A stretch of 64,000 nt of DNA from Notamacropus eugenii (Eukaryota; Chordata; Mammalia; Diprotodontia; Macropodidae). The notes under the pieces are model-generated. The model did no database searches, was not told the DNA's origin, and saw nothing but the letters and a program-made list of their open reading frames with translations. Position 1 is the stretch's first letter, and every line of letters starts with the position of its first letter. The DNA lies in assembly GCF_028372415.1 (NCBI RefSeq), contig NC_092876.1, positions 63,020,885-63,084,884 on the forward strand. Direction: 5' to 3'. Of the stretch, positions 32,217-43,139 are shown piece after piece. The translations under genes and the position numbers were made by a program.

Positions 32217-32546
32217 CAGCTATCCCTTCCACATTGCAGGGATTAGGGGTGCAGAAGCCCTGCAATTTGCAAAATCCATGTAAAATTTTTTGGCCCTCTC
32301 TTCATACCAGAGAAGAAGTTGGAATTAGTGTGGTATTAAAAAATAAAATATATTGGTATTGTACAATACTGTACATATATTTTCTGCATTTCTGAGTTTC
32401 TAAACTTTTTCTGTTTTGTCTTCTGGCCTTTGTGTGTTATCTGCGGCTTCTGCACAACTCCCCCAAATTTCCCATTTGATTTCTTATACTGACTCAAGGT
32501 ATATTGAAACCATGTTGTGCAAGTCACTAAGTGAAAGGGATAACTG
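32217..32546 (+). mobile_element. Tigger/pogo-like MITE
   Basis: 330 bp. The ends are CAGCTATCCCTTCCAC and its inverted counterpart CAGTTATCCCTTTCAC, 14 of 16 bases matching, flanked on both sides by TA (32,215-32,216 and 32,547-32,548). The interior is A/T-rich with no transposase frame. Confidence 0.8.
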
Positions 32547-32644
32547 TATACATAGACACATAGACACATACTTACATATACATATGTTCTTGTGGAGCCT
32601 GGGATTTGACCACTCTTGTTGATTGAGTGATTGATTGATTGCTG

Positions 32645-33290
32645 TCCAGAAGTTGGCAGAATCATATTTAAATCCCAGTTCTTGACCCTGCTAGCCTTGT
32701 GATCTTAGGCATGGCTTCTCCATTTTCTTAGCCTCAGTTTCCCTCTTTGTGAAATGAGGGGGTTGCCTCTCCTAGTCACTATGCTCAGGTACTAGCTCTT
32801 TCTAAATTCTGCCTTCTATATTGGAAAGTCCATTCCAGAGCTAACACAACAAGATCAGCCCCTCTTGCCATTGGTCACAGTGTGAGCTGGAAGTCTTCAG
32901 AGCCCTAGGACTGGAAAATCTCCAAGTCAGAAAGGATGTCAGTGGCACTTAGCTTTACCCAAAATAGGAATCCCTCGACCACATCCCAAAAAGTGGTGGA
33001 TTTCAAAGCAAGGGGTATGGATTCAAATCTCCTACCAACTGCTTACTGATTAGGTGATGTTAGGCTACTTCAGATGCTCTGGGACTCACGTTTTCTCATT
33101 TGTAAAAAATACACCTTGAAAATCCCTTCCAGTACTAAAGTTATGGTCATATAATCCACTGGACCTTCAGTGGCAGAGAGCTCTCACTACCTCCTGAGAC
33201 AGCTTATTTCAACTTTGGATGGTTCTCATTGACATAAAGTTTGCCCTTTTTATTGAGGTGAAATCCACCTCTTTGTCACTCTTTCCTATT
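32645..33290. repeat. MIR/THER1 pieces and reverse L3 fragment
   Basis: Forward MIR/THER1 at 32645-32830 and 33000-33140. Reverse L3/CR1 at 33165-33290 (CACTACCTCCTGAGACAGC, CATTGACATAAAGTTTGCCC). 32,831-32,999 is unassigned. Confidence 0.65.
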
Positions 33291-33312
33291 GGCGTGACTT
33301 AAGAGTAAGTAT

Positions 33313-33720
33313 GGGCAGCTAGGCGGTACAATGGCTAGACAGGGGCCTGGAGTCAGGAAGACTCATCTTCCTGAATTTGAATCTGGCGTCAGACACTTCC
33401 TAGCTGGGTGATCCTGGGCAAGTCACTTAAACCCTGTTTACCTCAGTTTCCTCATCTGTAAAATGAATTGGAAAAGGAAATGGCAAACCACTCCAGTATC
33501 TCTGCCAAGGAAACCTCAAACGGAGCTAGGAAGAGTCCAGAAACAACTGACCAAGAAAGTATGTGCTTTATATTCAAATTTGAAACACCTGAGATTGAGT
33601 CACAGTGCCACATTTCCAGCTGGGTGACAGAAGGAAAGATTCATCTTTCTGAATCTTAGTTTCTTTATCTTGACATGAAGATAATGGGACTTCTCCCTCA
33701 TGGAGGTGTGAGAGAATGGA
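33313..33720 (+). mobile_element. MAR1-type SINE and MIR
   Basis: Forward MAR1 at 33313-33553 (head GGGCAGCTAGGCGGTAC, tail AGAAACAACTGACC). Forward MIR follows to about 33,720. Confidence 0.85.
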
Positions 33721-33856
33721 TTAGGAAATCTTAACAGGAAAGATAGAGGCAGGACCCATTCTTTCACTGATACAGTGAACTCCTAAATAAGGGAGTTCTA
33801 TCAATGCAGGATGGCACCTTCTCTGAAACTTTTAGTCTTAGATGAGAAGTCTGTAA

Positions 33857-33858
<2 letters not shown>

Positions 33859-33908
<50 letters not shown>

Positions 33909-34215
33909 ATGGACTCCTTTGGCCATCTGGTGAGGCCTATAGTCCCTTTCTCAGAATACTTTTTTTTTTAATTCATAATTGAGGGATACACTAAATTTCA
34001 GCTACAAGTTAGTGAAGATAAAGAATTTTTTTCCCATACAGATTCATAGATCCCTTAAAATCCCTACATGGACACCCCAAATTAAGAACCCTTGTCTTTA
34101 AAACTCTACCTAGAGTACAGAGAGTTTAAGTGATTTGCCTTGGCTCACACAACCAAGTGGGAATGTCAGAGGTGAAATTTAAATCCAAACCTTGAACACT
34201 AGTTCTAAGACCAGC
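33859..34215 (-). mobile_element. (TG)24 tract, reverse hAT MITE, reverse MIR
   Basis: A pure 48-bp TG tract (33859-33906) abuts a reverse hAT-like MITE (33907-34101: GGACTCCTTTGGCCATCTGG ... TTAAGAACCCTTG). A reverse MIR follows at 34110-34215. Confidence 0.75.
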
Positions 34216-34229
34216 TGGTACCATCACTA

Positions 34230-34745
34230 CCTTAGTGGTACCTTACAGCTCTTTGTGAACATGAGCTTTTATCCCCAGTGATTGCCCTTAGCTCTGTTAA
34301 ACCTCCCCAGTGTCTATGCCCTCCTAGCCTACATGGATTCCTGGTCCACACTGGCTGAGCTCATGTCTCTAGAAGGGCCTCTTGGCCTTTATTTCTTAGC
34401 TCATCCTTGGCCTGAGCTCCCTATGGCCTGGTTGGGCAGCTGGGCAGGCCCCAAGCTGACTTTGCTGGCAGGCTTGGCTCTGACCCAGCATCCATAAAGG
34501 AGGCTAATGACTTCTTCAGGTTAGGTGCTTAGTTGGGAGACCCTCCATTCAGTGAACCATGATCGAACACCTATTATGTTCCAAGCTCCTTGATGGGTGT
34601 CCCAGGCAGCCCAGGCCTGAAGTGTAGCTGGCATCAGCGCCAGTTAGGGAGTGTGCCCTTTTTCATATCCTGTGATCAGGTCGTAATTGATGGCTTTTGT
34701 ATCTGTAATGATCGATGATCACTATAGTGATTGCTTTCCTTACAA
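34230..34745. other. Repeat-poor block
   Basis: No repeat recognised. The distal half has dense homeodomain-like cores (GTCGTAATTGATGG, GTAATGATCGATGATC near 34,690-34,720). Candidate conserved noncoding DNA. Confidence 0.45.
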
Positions 34746-34880
34746 CCACCCTGGGGGGGCAGGTCATTCCAGGCCCCATTTTACAGATTAGAAAACTGTG
34801 AAGTGGCTCAGAGAGGAAAACTGACTTTGAACCCTGTCACACAGTGAATGTGGGCTAAGCCTGTGCTTTCATTAGGGTAG
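34745..34880 (-). repeat. Reverse MIR
   Basis: Core CCCATTTTACAGATTAGAAA with flanking MIR sequence. Confidence 0.7.
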
Positions 34881-34944
34881 GGAATTCCCAGTAAAGGAAA
34901 CCCTTCTACGAAGGCCAAATGGCAACTGAGCTCCAGCTTTAGAA

Positions 34945-35372
34945 CAAGAGTTCTTAATCTGGGGTCCAAGAGCTTGTTTTTAAAATATATTTTGATAACT
35001 GCATTTCAGGATAGTTGGTTTCCTTTTAAATCCCATGTATTTTATCTTATTCATTTAAAAATATCATTTTTCAAAGAATTCATTAAACTGCCAAAGGGTT
35101 CCATATTTGTTAATTTGTTGTCTGTTTTTCACTAGTGTCCAACCCTTCATGTCCCAGTCTGAGTTGGTCTTTCTTTTCAGATACACTGGAGAGGCTTGCC
35201 ATTTACTCCTCCCACTCATTTTTCAGGTGAGGAAACTGAGGTAAACAGGGTGAAGTGACTTGCCTGGGGTCATATGGGTTGTAAGTGTCTGAGGCCGGAT
35301 TTGAGCTACAAGCACTACCTGGCTGCTCATGGACATTGGTATGAGTCACACCAAAAGGTTAAGAAGCCCTGT
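34945..35372 (+). mobile_element. hAT MITE split by MAR1 SINE
   Basis: The MITE starts GTTCTTAATCTGGGGTCC and breaks at about 35,111 after CAAAGGGTTCCAT. It resumes at about 35,331 and ends GGTTAAGAAGCCCTG. A reverse MAR1 (35,112-35,330) is inserted between. Confidence 0.75.
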
Positions 35373-35384
35373 TTTAGAAAGTTG

Positions 35385-35790
35385 CCTGGGGGCACTGAGG
35401 GCTTAAGAGATTTAACCATGCCTCTTAGGGATCTGAGGTAAGACTTAAACTCTGCACTTCTGAATCCTGAGGCCAACTGTCTCCCAAACTTCCTCAAATA
35501 GGATGATAGGAAGTTAGAGCTGGAAGTTACCTTAGAGATCAGCCCACCTTCCCCAGATTAGACTGGGAAGTGTTCTTTGGCAGAGCTGCCATTTTCTGAA
35601 GCTTTTAGCCAACAGCTTTTTGACTCCATTGAAGATTTCTGTGTTTGTGTCAAATCCCTACACTAAAGACTAAACTCCCTGGGAGTAGGAGATGTCTCTT
35701 GTCTAAACTTTATGGTTTTCCTTGGGCCAAGTGAAGAATTGTGTGTGTATGGAAAGTGCTTAACAAATGTTTGCTAATTTGAATTTGAAT
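35385..35790. repeat. Reverse MIR, L3-like tail, L2 3' end
   Basis: Reverse MIR 35385-35500, a short THER1-type remnant near 35,515-35,570, L2 3' end at 35645-35790 (AAACTCCCTGGGAGTAGGAG, GTGCTTAACAAATGTTTGC). Confidence 0.6.
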
Positions 35791-35796
35791 GGCTAA

Positions 35797-35856
35797 CCTG
35801 GGTGGAGAACCTGTGGGCCTCTAGATCCTTGAGGCCCGAAGGTTTTCCACCCCTGG
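35797..35856. repeat. 60-bp near-palindrome, hAT MITE relic
   Basis: Left arm CCTGGGTGGAGAACCTGTGG and right arm, read in reverse, CCAGGGGTGGAAAACCTTCG pair closely. The ends resemble those of the hAT-type MITE at 28,094, so this looks like two termini with the middle lost. Confidence 0.65.
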
Positions 35857-35864
35857 TCTAGAAA

Positions 35865-36277
35865 AAGCTCTAAACATCGTCCATCCAAACCCTTCACTTC
35901 ACCTATTACAAACCCAGAGAGGAGAAAAGACTTGCCCAAAGTCACACAGAGCTCTTGGCAGAACCTAGACTCAAACCTGTTTTCAGAGGTAATTAGGTGG
36001 TACAATGGTTAGAATGCTGGACCTGGGGTTTGGAAATTATTGTTCAGTCATTGTCAGTTGTATCTGACTCTGTATGACCCCCATTTGGGGTTTTCTTGAC
36101 AGAGATACTAGAGTAGTTTGCCATTTCCTTCTCCCACTCATTTTACAGATGAGGAAACTGAGGCAAACAGGGTGAAGTTATTTCCTCAGGGTCAAACATC
36201 TAGTAAGTCTCTTGGGCCAGATCACAGCTAGCTGGTGAATATATAGGTCTAGGACCTATAGGACCTATAGGACCTAT
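35865..36277. mobile_element. MIR, MAR1 head, reverse MAR1, 9-bp tandem repeat
   Basis: Reverse MIR 35865-35985. A forward MAR1 head only (35986-36035) runs into a reverse MAR1 (36036-36225). AGGACCTAT is repeated three times exactly at 36251-36277. Confidence 0.7.
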
Positions 36278-36691
36278 GGTAGCTATAAGAGTCTGTCTTC
36301 AGGATACAGTCCATAGCCCTTCCACTGCCTCCATTCTAAGTAGGTCTGAGCTACCTCCCAGATACACAATCTTCCTTTCCTTGAGGCCTGCAAGCTGCCC
36401 CCCTAGTTAGCCATTCAAATGCACACAGAGATAGTACAAGGCCAAGACTTCTCCCCAGACCAGTGTCTGACGGCGTCTGGGGCCAGGATTGCTTTGGACA
36501 GCCTGGGCTTTCTTTCTCAACAGGAGTAGGATGGCCCTGCAATATCTTGACTTTCCTTTATGTGCCTATTACTGATTGTACTGTATGGTTACAAATCATT
36601 TGGGGGAGGAGTGAATTGGGTGACACCAAGGAAGTCTACTGGGGCAATGAAGGAAGGCCTGAGGTCCTCTGAAGAAAGATAACCTCAGCAA
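36278..36691. other. Unassigned DNA
   Basis: About 410 bp with no recognised repeat or gene. Confidence 0.5.
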
Positions 36692-37082
36692 TGTGTGGGA
36701 TGGCGAGACCCCTTCACAAACTGACTACTCAGAGGCATCTCAAAGTACAAACAGAAAGTCCTTTATTCGGTTCTTGCAAGAAGCAGACTTCACCTTCTCC
36801 CAAACAGATTGCAGGAGGGGAAGTACTTTACAGAAGCAGATGAAAGGTTATATAGCAGAAAACCACAAAACCCCCCTTACCCTTTTGGTCAAGAGCCTGA
36901 GCAAGCAGTCCTATTTTCAAAATAAGGAAATGGGTTAATCGAAACTGGGGAGAGGGGCAACAAATAGTTTCACAACTTCAAGCTTCCCCATATCATATGA
37001 TTTTTGATAACTTGAGACTCAGGCCTTATGTCTGCTTTACTTTAGACTTAGGTCCCTGAGAAGTCTTCACTGACTTATCACA
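36692..37082 (-). mobile_element. Solo endogenous retroviral LTR
   Basis: About 391 bp with TGTG...CACA ends. On the minus strand the order is U3, a TATA box (CTATATAA, + 36,848-36,855), an AATAAA signal (+ 36,762-36,767) and a short U5 ending in CATCCCACACA. Flanks are near-identical 8-mers (CTCAGCAA at 36,684 and TTCAGCAA at 37,083). There is no internal viral coding sequence beside it. Family not assigned. Confidence 0.7.
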
Positions 37083-37089
37083 TTCAGCA

Positions 37090-37400
37090 AGGTACATTGG
37101 AAAGAGCAAAGGGGGAAATGGAGGCCTGAGTTCTGGTCTTGACTCTGCTGTGTGAGACTTACAAGTCACTTTCCATCTCTGGGCCTCAATTTCTCCTCAG
37201 TATAAAGAGAGAGTTAGACTATGTGGTCTCTGATGGTCCTCTGAACCCTAGTATTCTCTATTCTAACATTCCATATTATTAAGGCCCTCCCAGTTCTAAC
37301 ATTCTGGATTCTAAGGGCCCTCCCAGCTCTGACATTCTGGGTTCTAAGGCCTTGTCTGGCTCAGGAATTCTGTGCTCTAAGGTCTCTCCTGGCTCTGATA
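37090..37400 (+). repeat. THER1/MIR with L3-tail minisatellite
   Basis: Forward SINE 37090-37240, then about five ~32-bp units (CCCAGCTCTGACATTCTGGG, TTCTAAGG) to 37400. Confidence 0.8.
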
Positions 37401-38540
37401 GTCCTTGCCTATTTTGAGGTCCTAAGGAGGGGGAGCCTGGGAGGGAAGAATGTTTCTATATTCTAGAAGAGATGTGCCTGAGGGCAGCTGCTAGGCAACC
37501 TGCCAGGATGCTTCCTGATTCCTATCAACCTTGGTATGATAACTCTTACCTTGAAAGCACTTTGAAGTCTTTGAAAGCTCTGGCTTCTTCCTCCTAGCTT
37601 TCCGGGGAGAGGTAGATGGTTATCTGCCTTCCGTGCTGGAATGACACTGAGTCATGGGGTAACTTGCCTGTAATCGCATAACCCGCCAGTGACTAAGCAG
37701 AATGAAGGTGTTTAAGCTTCCAGGACCAACCTTTCCACTGCTGGAGTTCATTGATGGGTCCTCTTTTAGAGGAAGAGACGCTGGACCTGTAGATGTCTCC
37801 CCCCAGCATGTGCACACTCAGGTTCTGATAAGGACAAATTACAGGAGCGTTCTGCTGTGAGAGAAGCACATGTCCTAACTCAGACACTTAATCCAGTGTG
37901 TTTTTCTCATTCTAAGTCTCCTGGTTCTCATCTGTAAAGTGGAAGGGGTAATATTTTCACCCCCTCTCACAGGGAAGCATGAGGAAGCAAATGAGGAAAT
38001 GGATGTAAAGTGCTTTGGAATCCTAAAATGTCAAGTGATTGTGAGCTTCTGTGACTTTCTATGTCCTGTCGCTATGTGGACCCTCAAGTACAAAAATGAC
38101 ATTCTAGGCCTACTCTTTAGCCGGCGTATTGTTTTTCCATTGGTGGGGATGGAGTTACACCATCCACTTGGTTTGGATCCCCCCAGTGGAGGAGGGCACA
38201 TGTTTAGAAGCAGGTCCTCTGGAGAGGACAACCATCATGTAGCAGTCATATGTTGGATCATGGCATAGGAATAGGGTGAACTAGGAAAAAGAATGTTCTT
38301 AATGTTCATGTAGGGGAAGGCAGATGTATGAGTAGAGAGCAGAAATTGGGAGAATGAGGAGCCAGAAAATGTGGAGAGAATGGAGACTAGGAAGAAATGA
38401 TCCAAGTAGAGAGATAGGAATGGGGAGAGGGGTACAGTATTGTGCTCTGCCAGATGCCCTAATCCTGGGCCCTTTGCCCCTAGACAAGTTAATATAACCC
38501 AAAAGAAATAATTCTACAGACTCAGAATGCAATGATTTGG
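37401..38540. repeat. MIR pieces and unassigned DNA
   Basis: Reverse MIR piece about 37640-37740, forward MIR 3' half 37870-38045. The remainder, including 38,050-38,540, is unassigned or faint family A. Confidence 0.5.
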
Positions 38541-38790
38541 AAGAGGGCCTTAGAACATAGAAGATAAAGGCCTAGAGGTGTCCTCAGAACATAGAAGGCA
38601 AAGACTTGGAAGAGGGCCTAGGACATAGAAGGTCCTTAGAACATAGAAGGGAAAGACCTGGGAGGTTCTGTAGAACATCCAATGGAAAGACATTGGAATT
38701 ATGTAGAACATAATTGTAGAGCATACAATTGGAAAGGAAACCATCCATTCCTGTTCATTTGACAGATGAGGAACTGACTAGAATACAAAG
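38540..38790 (-). repeat. L3/THER1-tail array, about 6 units
   Basis: About 33-bp units built on CCTTAGAACATAGAAG, ending in a reverse MIR remnant. The units here share the private variant AACATAGAAGGYAAAG. Confidence 0.75.
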
Positions 38791-38869
38791 AGGGTCAATC
38801 CCTTCTCTTCGTTGCTTTCCTCCCAATTCCAATTCAATTGAATGGACCTAAATTAAGGGGCTAGTAGAT

Positions 38870-39568
38870 GCAAGGCACTGCTTTCCTCTTTGTTGGCCAA
38901 TAAAACATGGGCCTTATTCTTGGGGAACTTACAGTAAAATGGGATGAAACCCGGAGGGACAGAACAGATAATTGCAATATTAAGGGTATTTAATGGATTG
39001 GAAAGGAGTCCAAATAACCAAATAAAAGAGACACAGAAAGAGAGTGGCCTTTCCTTTCTGGGTTCAGATAGTAGGGAAGGTGGGTGTGGCACCTCAGTGG
39101 ATCTTTGACAGAAAAGAGGGGGTCACTCAATGGTCCAAAATGGGAGAAAAACATCAATCTGGGCATGGAGGATGACTTGAGAAAAGGCTCAGAGATGAGA
39201 AAGAGTAAGGTGACCACTGTGGATGGGATGCAAAGCCTATGAAGCGAAATGTTGTCACCAACCTAAGATAGGAACCAGGAAAATTAATTTGGAGTGAACT
39301 TATTGTTAAGTCATTTTTCAGTCGTGTCTGACTCTTCGTAACCTCATTTTGGGGTTTTACTGGCAAAGATACTGGCATGGTTTACCATTTCCTTCTTTTT
39401 TGTACATGAGGAATTGAGCTCATTTTGCACATGAGGAAACTGAGGGCAAATGGGATTAAGTGACTTGCCCAGGATCACACAGCTAGTAAGTGTCTGAGGT
39501 CAGATTTGAACTCAGGTCTTCCTGACTCCAGGCCTGGCGTTTTATCCACTGTGCCACTTAGCTGCCCT
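38870..39568. mobile_element. Family A piece and reverse MAR1 SINE
   Basis: Family A-like sequence at 38870-39290. Reverse MAR1 at 39302-39568 with an internal partial duplication of the CATTTTGCACATGAGG segment. Confidence 0.7.
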
Positions 39569-39569
39569 T

Positions 39570-40060
39570 GAGTGAGCTTTTAAAGGGCTTTAAATGCCAG
39601 TTATAGTAATATGATCCCATGGCATTGTCTCATGGTGCTCAGGACCCTAGAAGGCCCTAATTTCAGCCTCTGATTCCAGGTTTTGGAAACTCAAAGCATT
39701 CTCTAAAAGCACACTCTGAGTAACGATCACATTAAGAATGTTCTAACTCTGATGAATCAGCCATTAATTGATTCATTGTACATGTATTAAGCACCCCTTG
39801 TGGAGGAGGCACCATATTGGTTAGAGCTGTACTTGGCAACTGAGCTATTCGGTATCTACCAAGGTGTATATATCATAGACCCACTATCAAGGACCCTATA
39901 GTCTAATTGTTAGAATGGTGGAGAGGTAGAGAGATGGGGAAAGATAAGTACACAGGTAAGTGATTCAAGTAAGAGTGAGACCAGTGTATGGGAGGGAAAG
40001 GAGAATATGTAGTTGCCTACTACTGTGTGCTAAGTACTTTACAAATGCTATCTCATTTGA
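39570..40060. repeat. Unassigned DNA, family A, MIR fragment
   Basis: 39,570-39,775 unassigned, family A 39,775-40,000 (CATGTATTAAGCACCCCTTG), reverse MIR start 40,005-40,060. Confidence 0.55.
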
Positions 40061-40065
40061 TCCAC

Positions 40066-40117
40066 TTTATTTAAGCTATTAGCTTTAACTGCATAAAGAT
40101 TTTTGGGATACCCTGTA
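40066..40117 (-). mobile_element. Half of a mariner MITE
   Basis: TTTTGGGATACCCTG next to TA at its end matches the terminal repeat of the mariner MITE at 45,522. Only one arm plus the loop (AAGCTATTAGCTT) remains. Confidence 0.6.
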
Positions 40118-40284
40118 CTGACATTTTAATTACTAGTAATATTATGTGAGTATAATATAGATATATAATATAATGCAATATAGATAGATAAACCCCACAT
40201 AAACAGAAACTGTTTGCAGGGAGGGTTTTTTTTTAAATTTCTACGAGTATAAAGAGGAACTGACACCAAAAAATTTGAGAACCG

Positions 40285-40437
40285 ATGAACCATTCTGGTC
40301 CATATGCCTCCTTTTACAGATGAGGAAACTGAGGACCAGAGAAATTAAATGGGAGAATTGACTTACCCAAGGCCAAACCATAGATGGGACCCCAGGTCTC
40401 TGGACTCCTGATCTAATTCTCTTTCCACTATACCTCT
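40285..40437 (-). repeat. Reverse MIR
   Basis: CTTTTACAGATGAGGAAACT core and the head end TCCACTATACC. Confidence 0.8.
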
Positions 40438-40639
40438 TGAGATTATATTCCCCACCTCCACCCCTTTTCCCCTTGTGCATGGATTCAACCTCAGGAGAAG
40501 TTTGGTGATGTAATGCTTTGTTCCTCTCTGAACCTCAGTTTTCCAAGAGGACAAAGGTCCTTTCCACCCCTCCCCTCCATAAGAGGAAATAGGATGAGCT
40601 GTGAGGATCTGGGGAATCATGGGAGAATGAGTCCCCCAC

Positions 40640-40917
40640 ACCGCCTGAGGGGAAGAAAGGGTTAGGTGAAGACAGAAAATGCATTTTTATGGTGAGATCC
40701 GACACCGAGAGAAACTCAGCAGTCCCATACCCAGAAATCTGACAATATCAATGGCCGTTCCCTCCCTTTCGGTGTGTGCATAAAACTTCTGGGGGCTGAT
40801 GTTCCTTTAAAAAATAATTCTTCTCACGTTGTTCACGATGTTAGCAGGAACCTTGAAAACACCCCATTGGGATTTTCAAAAGCAGGCATAAATAGTAAGA
40901 GATCACATGACAAAATC
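40640..40917. other. Repeat-poor block
   Basis: No repeat recognised. Contains TTTAAAAAATAATTC and CACGTTGTTCACGATG. Candidate conserved noncoding DNA, weak. Confidence 0.35.
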
Positions 40918-41150
40918 ATAAAATGTCAGAGCGGGAAGAAACATTCGCATCGGAATATCCTAGCAGGAAGGGACTTTTGAGTTCATCTAGTCCAGACCCT
41001 TTACGTCATCAGAGAAAGAGTTGGAGTGAGGGTCTGATTTTATTAATTCAGGAACTATTTATTAAGCCCCTTCTATCTACGGCATTGTGTTGTGGTTTGT
41101 TGTATTGGAAAACAATAGGTCCCTGCCCAAGCCCTACTTAATGGTTGTTT
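40918..41150. repeat. Tail units and family A start
   Basis: Two L3/THER1-tail units (AAATGTCAGAGCGGGAAG) then family A start (ACTATTTATTAAGCCCCTTC). Confidence 0.6.
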
Positions 41151-42310
41151 TTTGGGGCCCTCCTCGCTCCAGGTGAATCTTAAATGTAACTGCTTCTCTT
41201 TTGGCCAGTATCCCTAAGGGTCTTCTCCTAGTTTGATTTTTTTTAATTAAAGGGGCCATCCCCTGACTCACTTCTAAAAGAGGCCTATTCACTGAATGGG
41301 TTGTTGGCCTCACTCAAAGTGAGAACCTGAAAAGACCTTAGCCTAAAAGGGCCAGGGTCTCGAATTGCATCCTGGGCCATCTCCAGTCCCCCTGATGGAT
41401 TTCTAGCCTTTGGACCCAGATGGCTCTGGAGGAGAAATTGAGGCTGGTGACTTTGCACAGCCCTCCCTCATTCAAATCAAAGTCAATTGCAAGTCATGTC
41501 ATCAACTCCCTGATGTCATGGTGCTCTTTGAGATCGAAGGACCAGCACTATGTTATGTACAAGAGGAGAAGCACTATTCATTTAATATATTGATTGACTG
41601 AGTCAAAGTCTAGCCAACACAAAGTGTTCTTGCCTTTGTGGATCTTAGCATTTTGTCAACAAGTGTTAGGCACTTGCCAGGCCCCCACCTCTAGAAAGAG
41701 CACAAAACCCTACTTATTTATGTGTAATATTAACATGATAAAAGTACAGCTGAGAGTTGCCAAACAAAAGACAATGGAAGGCCCCGGGGGACAGTCACCA
41801 ATGGCATAATCCAGGAAGGCTTCCCTAAAGAGGTGACCTTTCTGTTGTTGGAGTGCAGATGGATTGAAATTAAATTGACAAAAGGAAGGGGAAGAGGAGG
41901 AGAGCATTCCAAGTATGAAGAACTAGGGGAGAGAACATTTTAGTACAGAGAGGACCAGAAGGAAAGTAGGATGAGAGGAAGCTAGCCAGGGATAGCAATG
42001 CCAAACTGGGAAGAGCCATGAGTGCCAGGCTCAAGAGGTTAGACTTTGACTTGGAAAGCACTAAGGAACCATGGATGATTTCTGAGTGGAGGAGTAATAG
42101 AATTCTGATTAAGGAAGGATATTTGGAGAGGAGCTGGACTAGACGGTCCATGAGGTCTCTTTCGATTCTGAAATTCTCTGGTTCTATGAAGATGGATCAG
42201 GGTGAGGAGAGAGTTGAGACATCCCCTAATAGAGTTTATATTTCTTAGAATGCTTTACATTTTTTTCTTTATATCTCTAATGCCTATCACATGCCAGCTG
42301 AATTGAATTG
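41151..42310 (+). repeat. Unassigned DNA, family A, L3 and L2 tails
   Basis: 41,151-41,604 unassigned, family A internal segment 41,605-42,110 (GAGAGCATTCCAAGTATG), L3-type tail 42,115-42,180 (GGACTAGACGGTCCATGAGG), L2 tail 42,240-42,310. Confidence 0.55.
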
Positions 42311-42399
42311 AGAAGAAGGACCTATAACCTAATGAGCCTTATTGTAATTCAGGGGAGCAGCAATCAGAGGAACTTGTAATTGGTTGATTTGCCCAAGGT

Positions 42400-43135
42400 G
42401 ACAATGGGGCTGATTGCCAGGGTAGGGGACTGAAACCTGATTCTCCTGTCACTCCCCAGAGCCAGTTTCCAGCCCAAACTGGGTTTTGGGGAGCAAGGGA
42501 GGGGGTGTCTTACACCTTACACTGGTTCCCTGATCCAGTACTGTGGGGCAGGAGGGGGTGAATCAGATGGGTTTAAGGTTGAAGTCTGGCTGCCCATGCA
42601 CAGTCAGGGGCTAGTGGGGTCAACAGTCCCGTTAATACCCAGACACATGTCGGAGGCCCCTAGCTTGTCCCTTGGCCTGCTTCCACGGGAATTCAAGAAA
42701 GGGGAGAAAAAACTTCTGAAAAATGTCAGCGGCGGAAAAATCTGCTTAGCTCACAGTAGGATCTGTCAGTTGCCTGAATGGGGCTTCCTCAGCTTCCCAG
42801 AGGGGGCAGGCTGGACCTGAGAAGGGCCTACGCCAAATGTGGATGGGGCCACTTCCGGAGCCATCCCCTTTCGTTCCAGGACCGTCCAGGGTTGCCTGAC
42901 TCATCTGAGAGGCCTCTGTCTGTCCACATCAGTGTCATTGGTCCCCATGGAAGCCCCCAGATGGCAGTAGCTACAGCTGTTAACTCTATTGATGCTGCCC
43001 AGAAGGTACTGGGCTCCCTCTGTAACCCCTGGGAGGCCAGCTCGGCTCAGCAGAGCTGAAGCCCTTCCTGTGACATTCTTGGCTGGGGGAGGCATTGTCC
43101 CCCTGGGCCCTGGGCCAGAAAACTAGCTCTTCACT
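42400..43135. other. Repeat-poor block with CTCF-like and AP-1 motifs
   Basis: About 735 bp without recognised repeats. Contains TGACTCA (about 42,898) and CCCCCAGATGGCAG (42,954-42,967), which matches 13 of 14 CTCF core positions. Candidate regulatory DNA in intron 1. Confidence 0.45.
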
Positions 43136-43139
43136 GATG

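Noticed and set aside
34335..34368. Possible EPHB2 exon 2: the stretch decodes as YMDSWSTLAELM, reminiscent of the conserved LMDSTTATAEL start of exon 2.
   Set aside because: The match is only partial, the expected following Gly-Trp is absent, and this exon is nearly invariant among vertebrates. It is probably chance.
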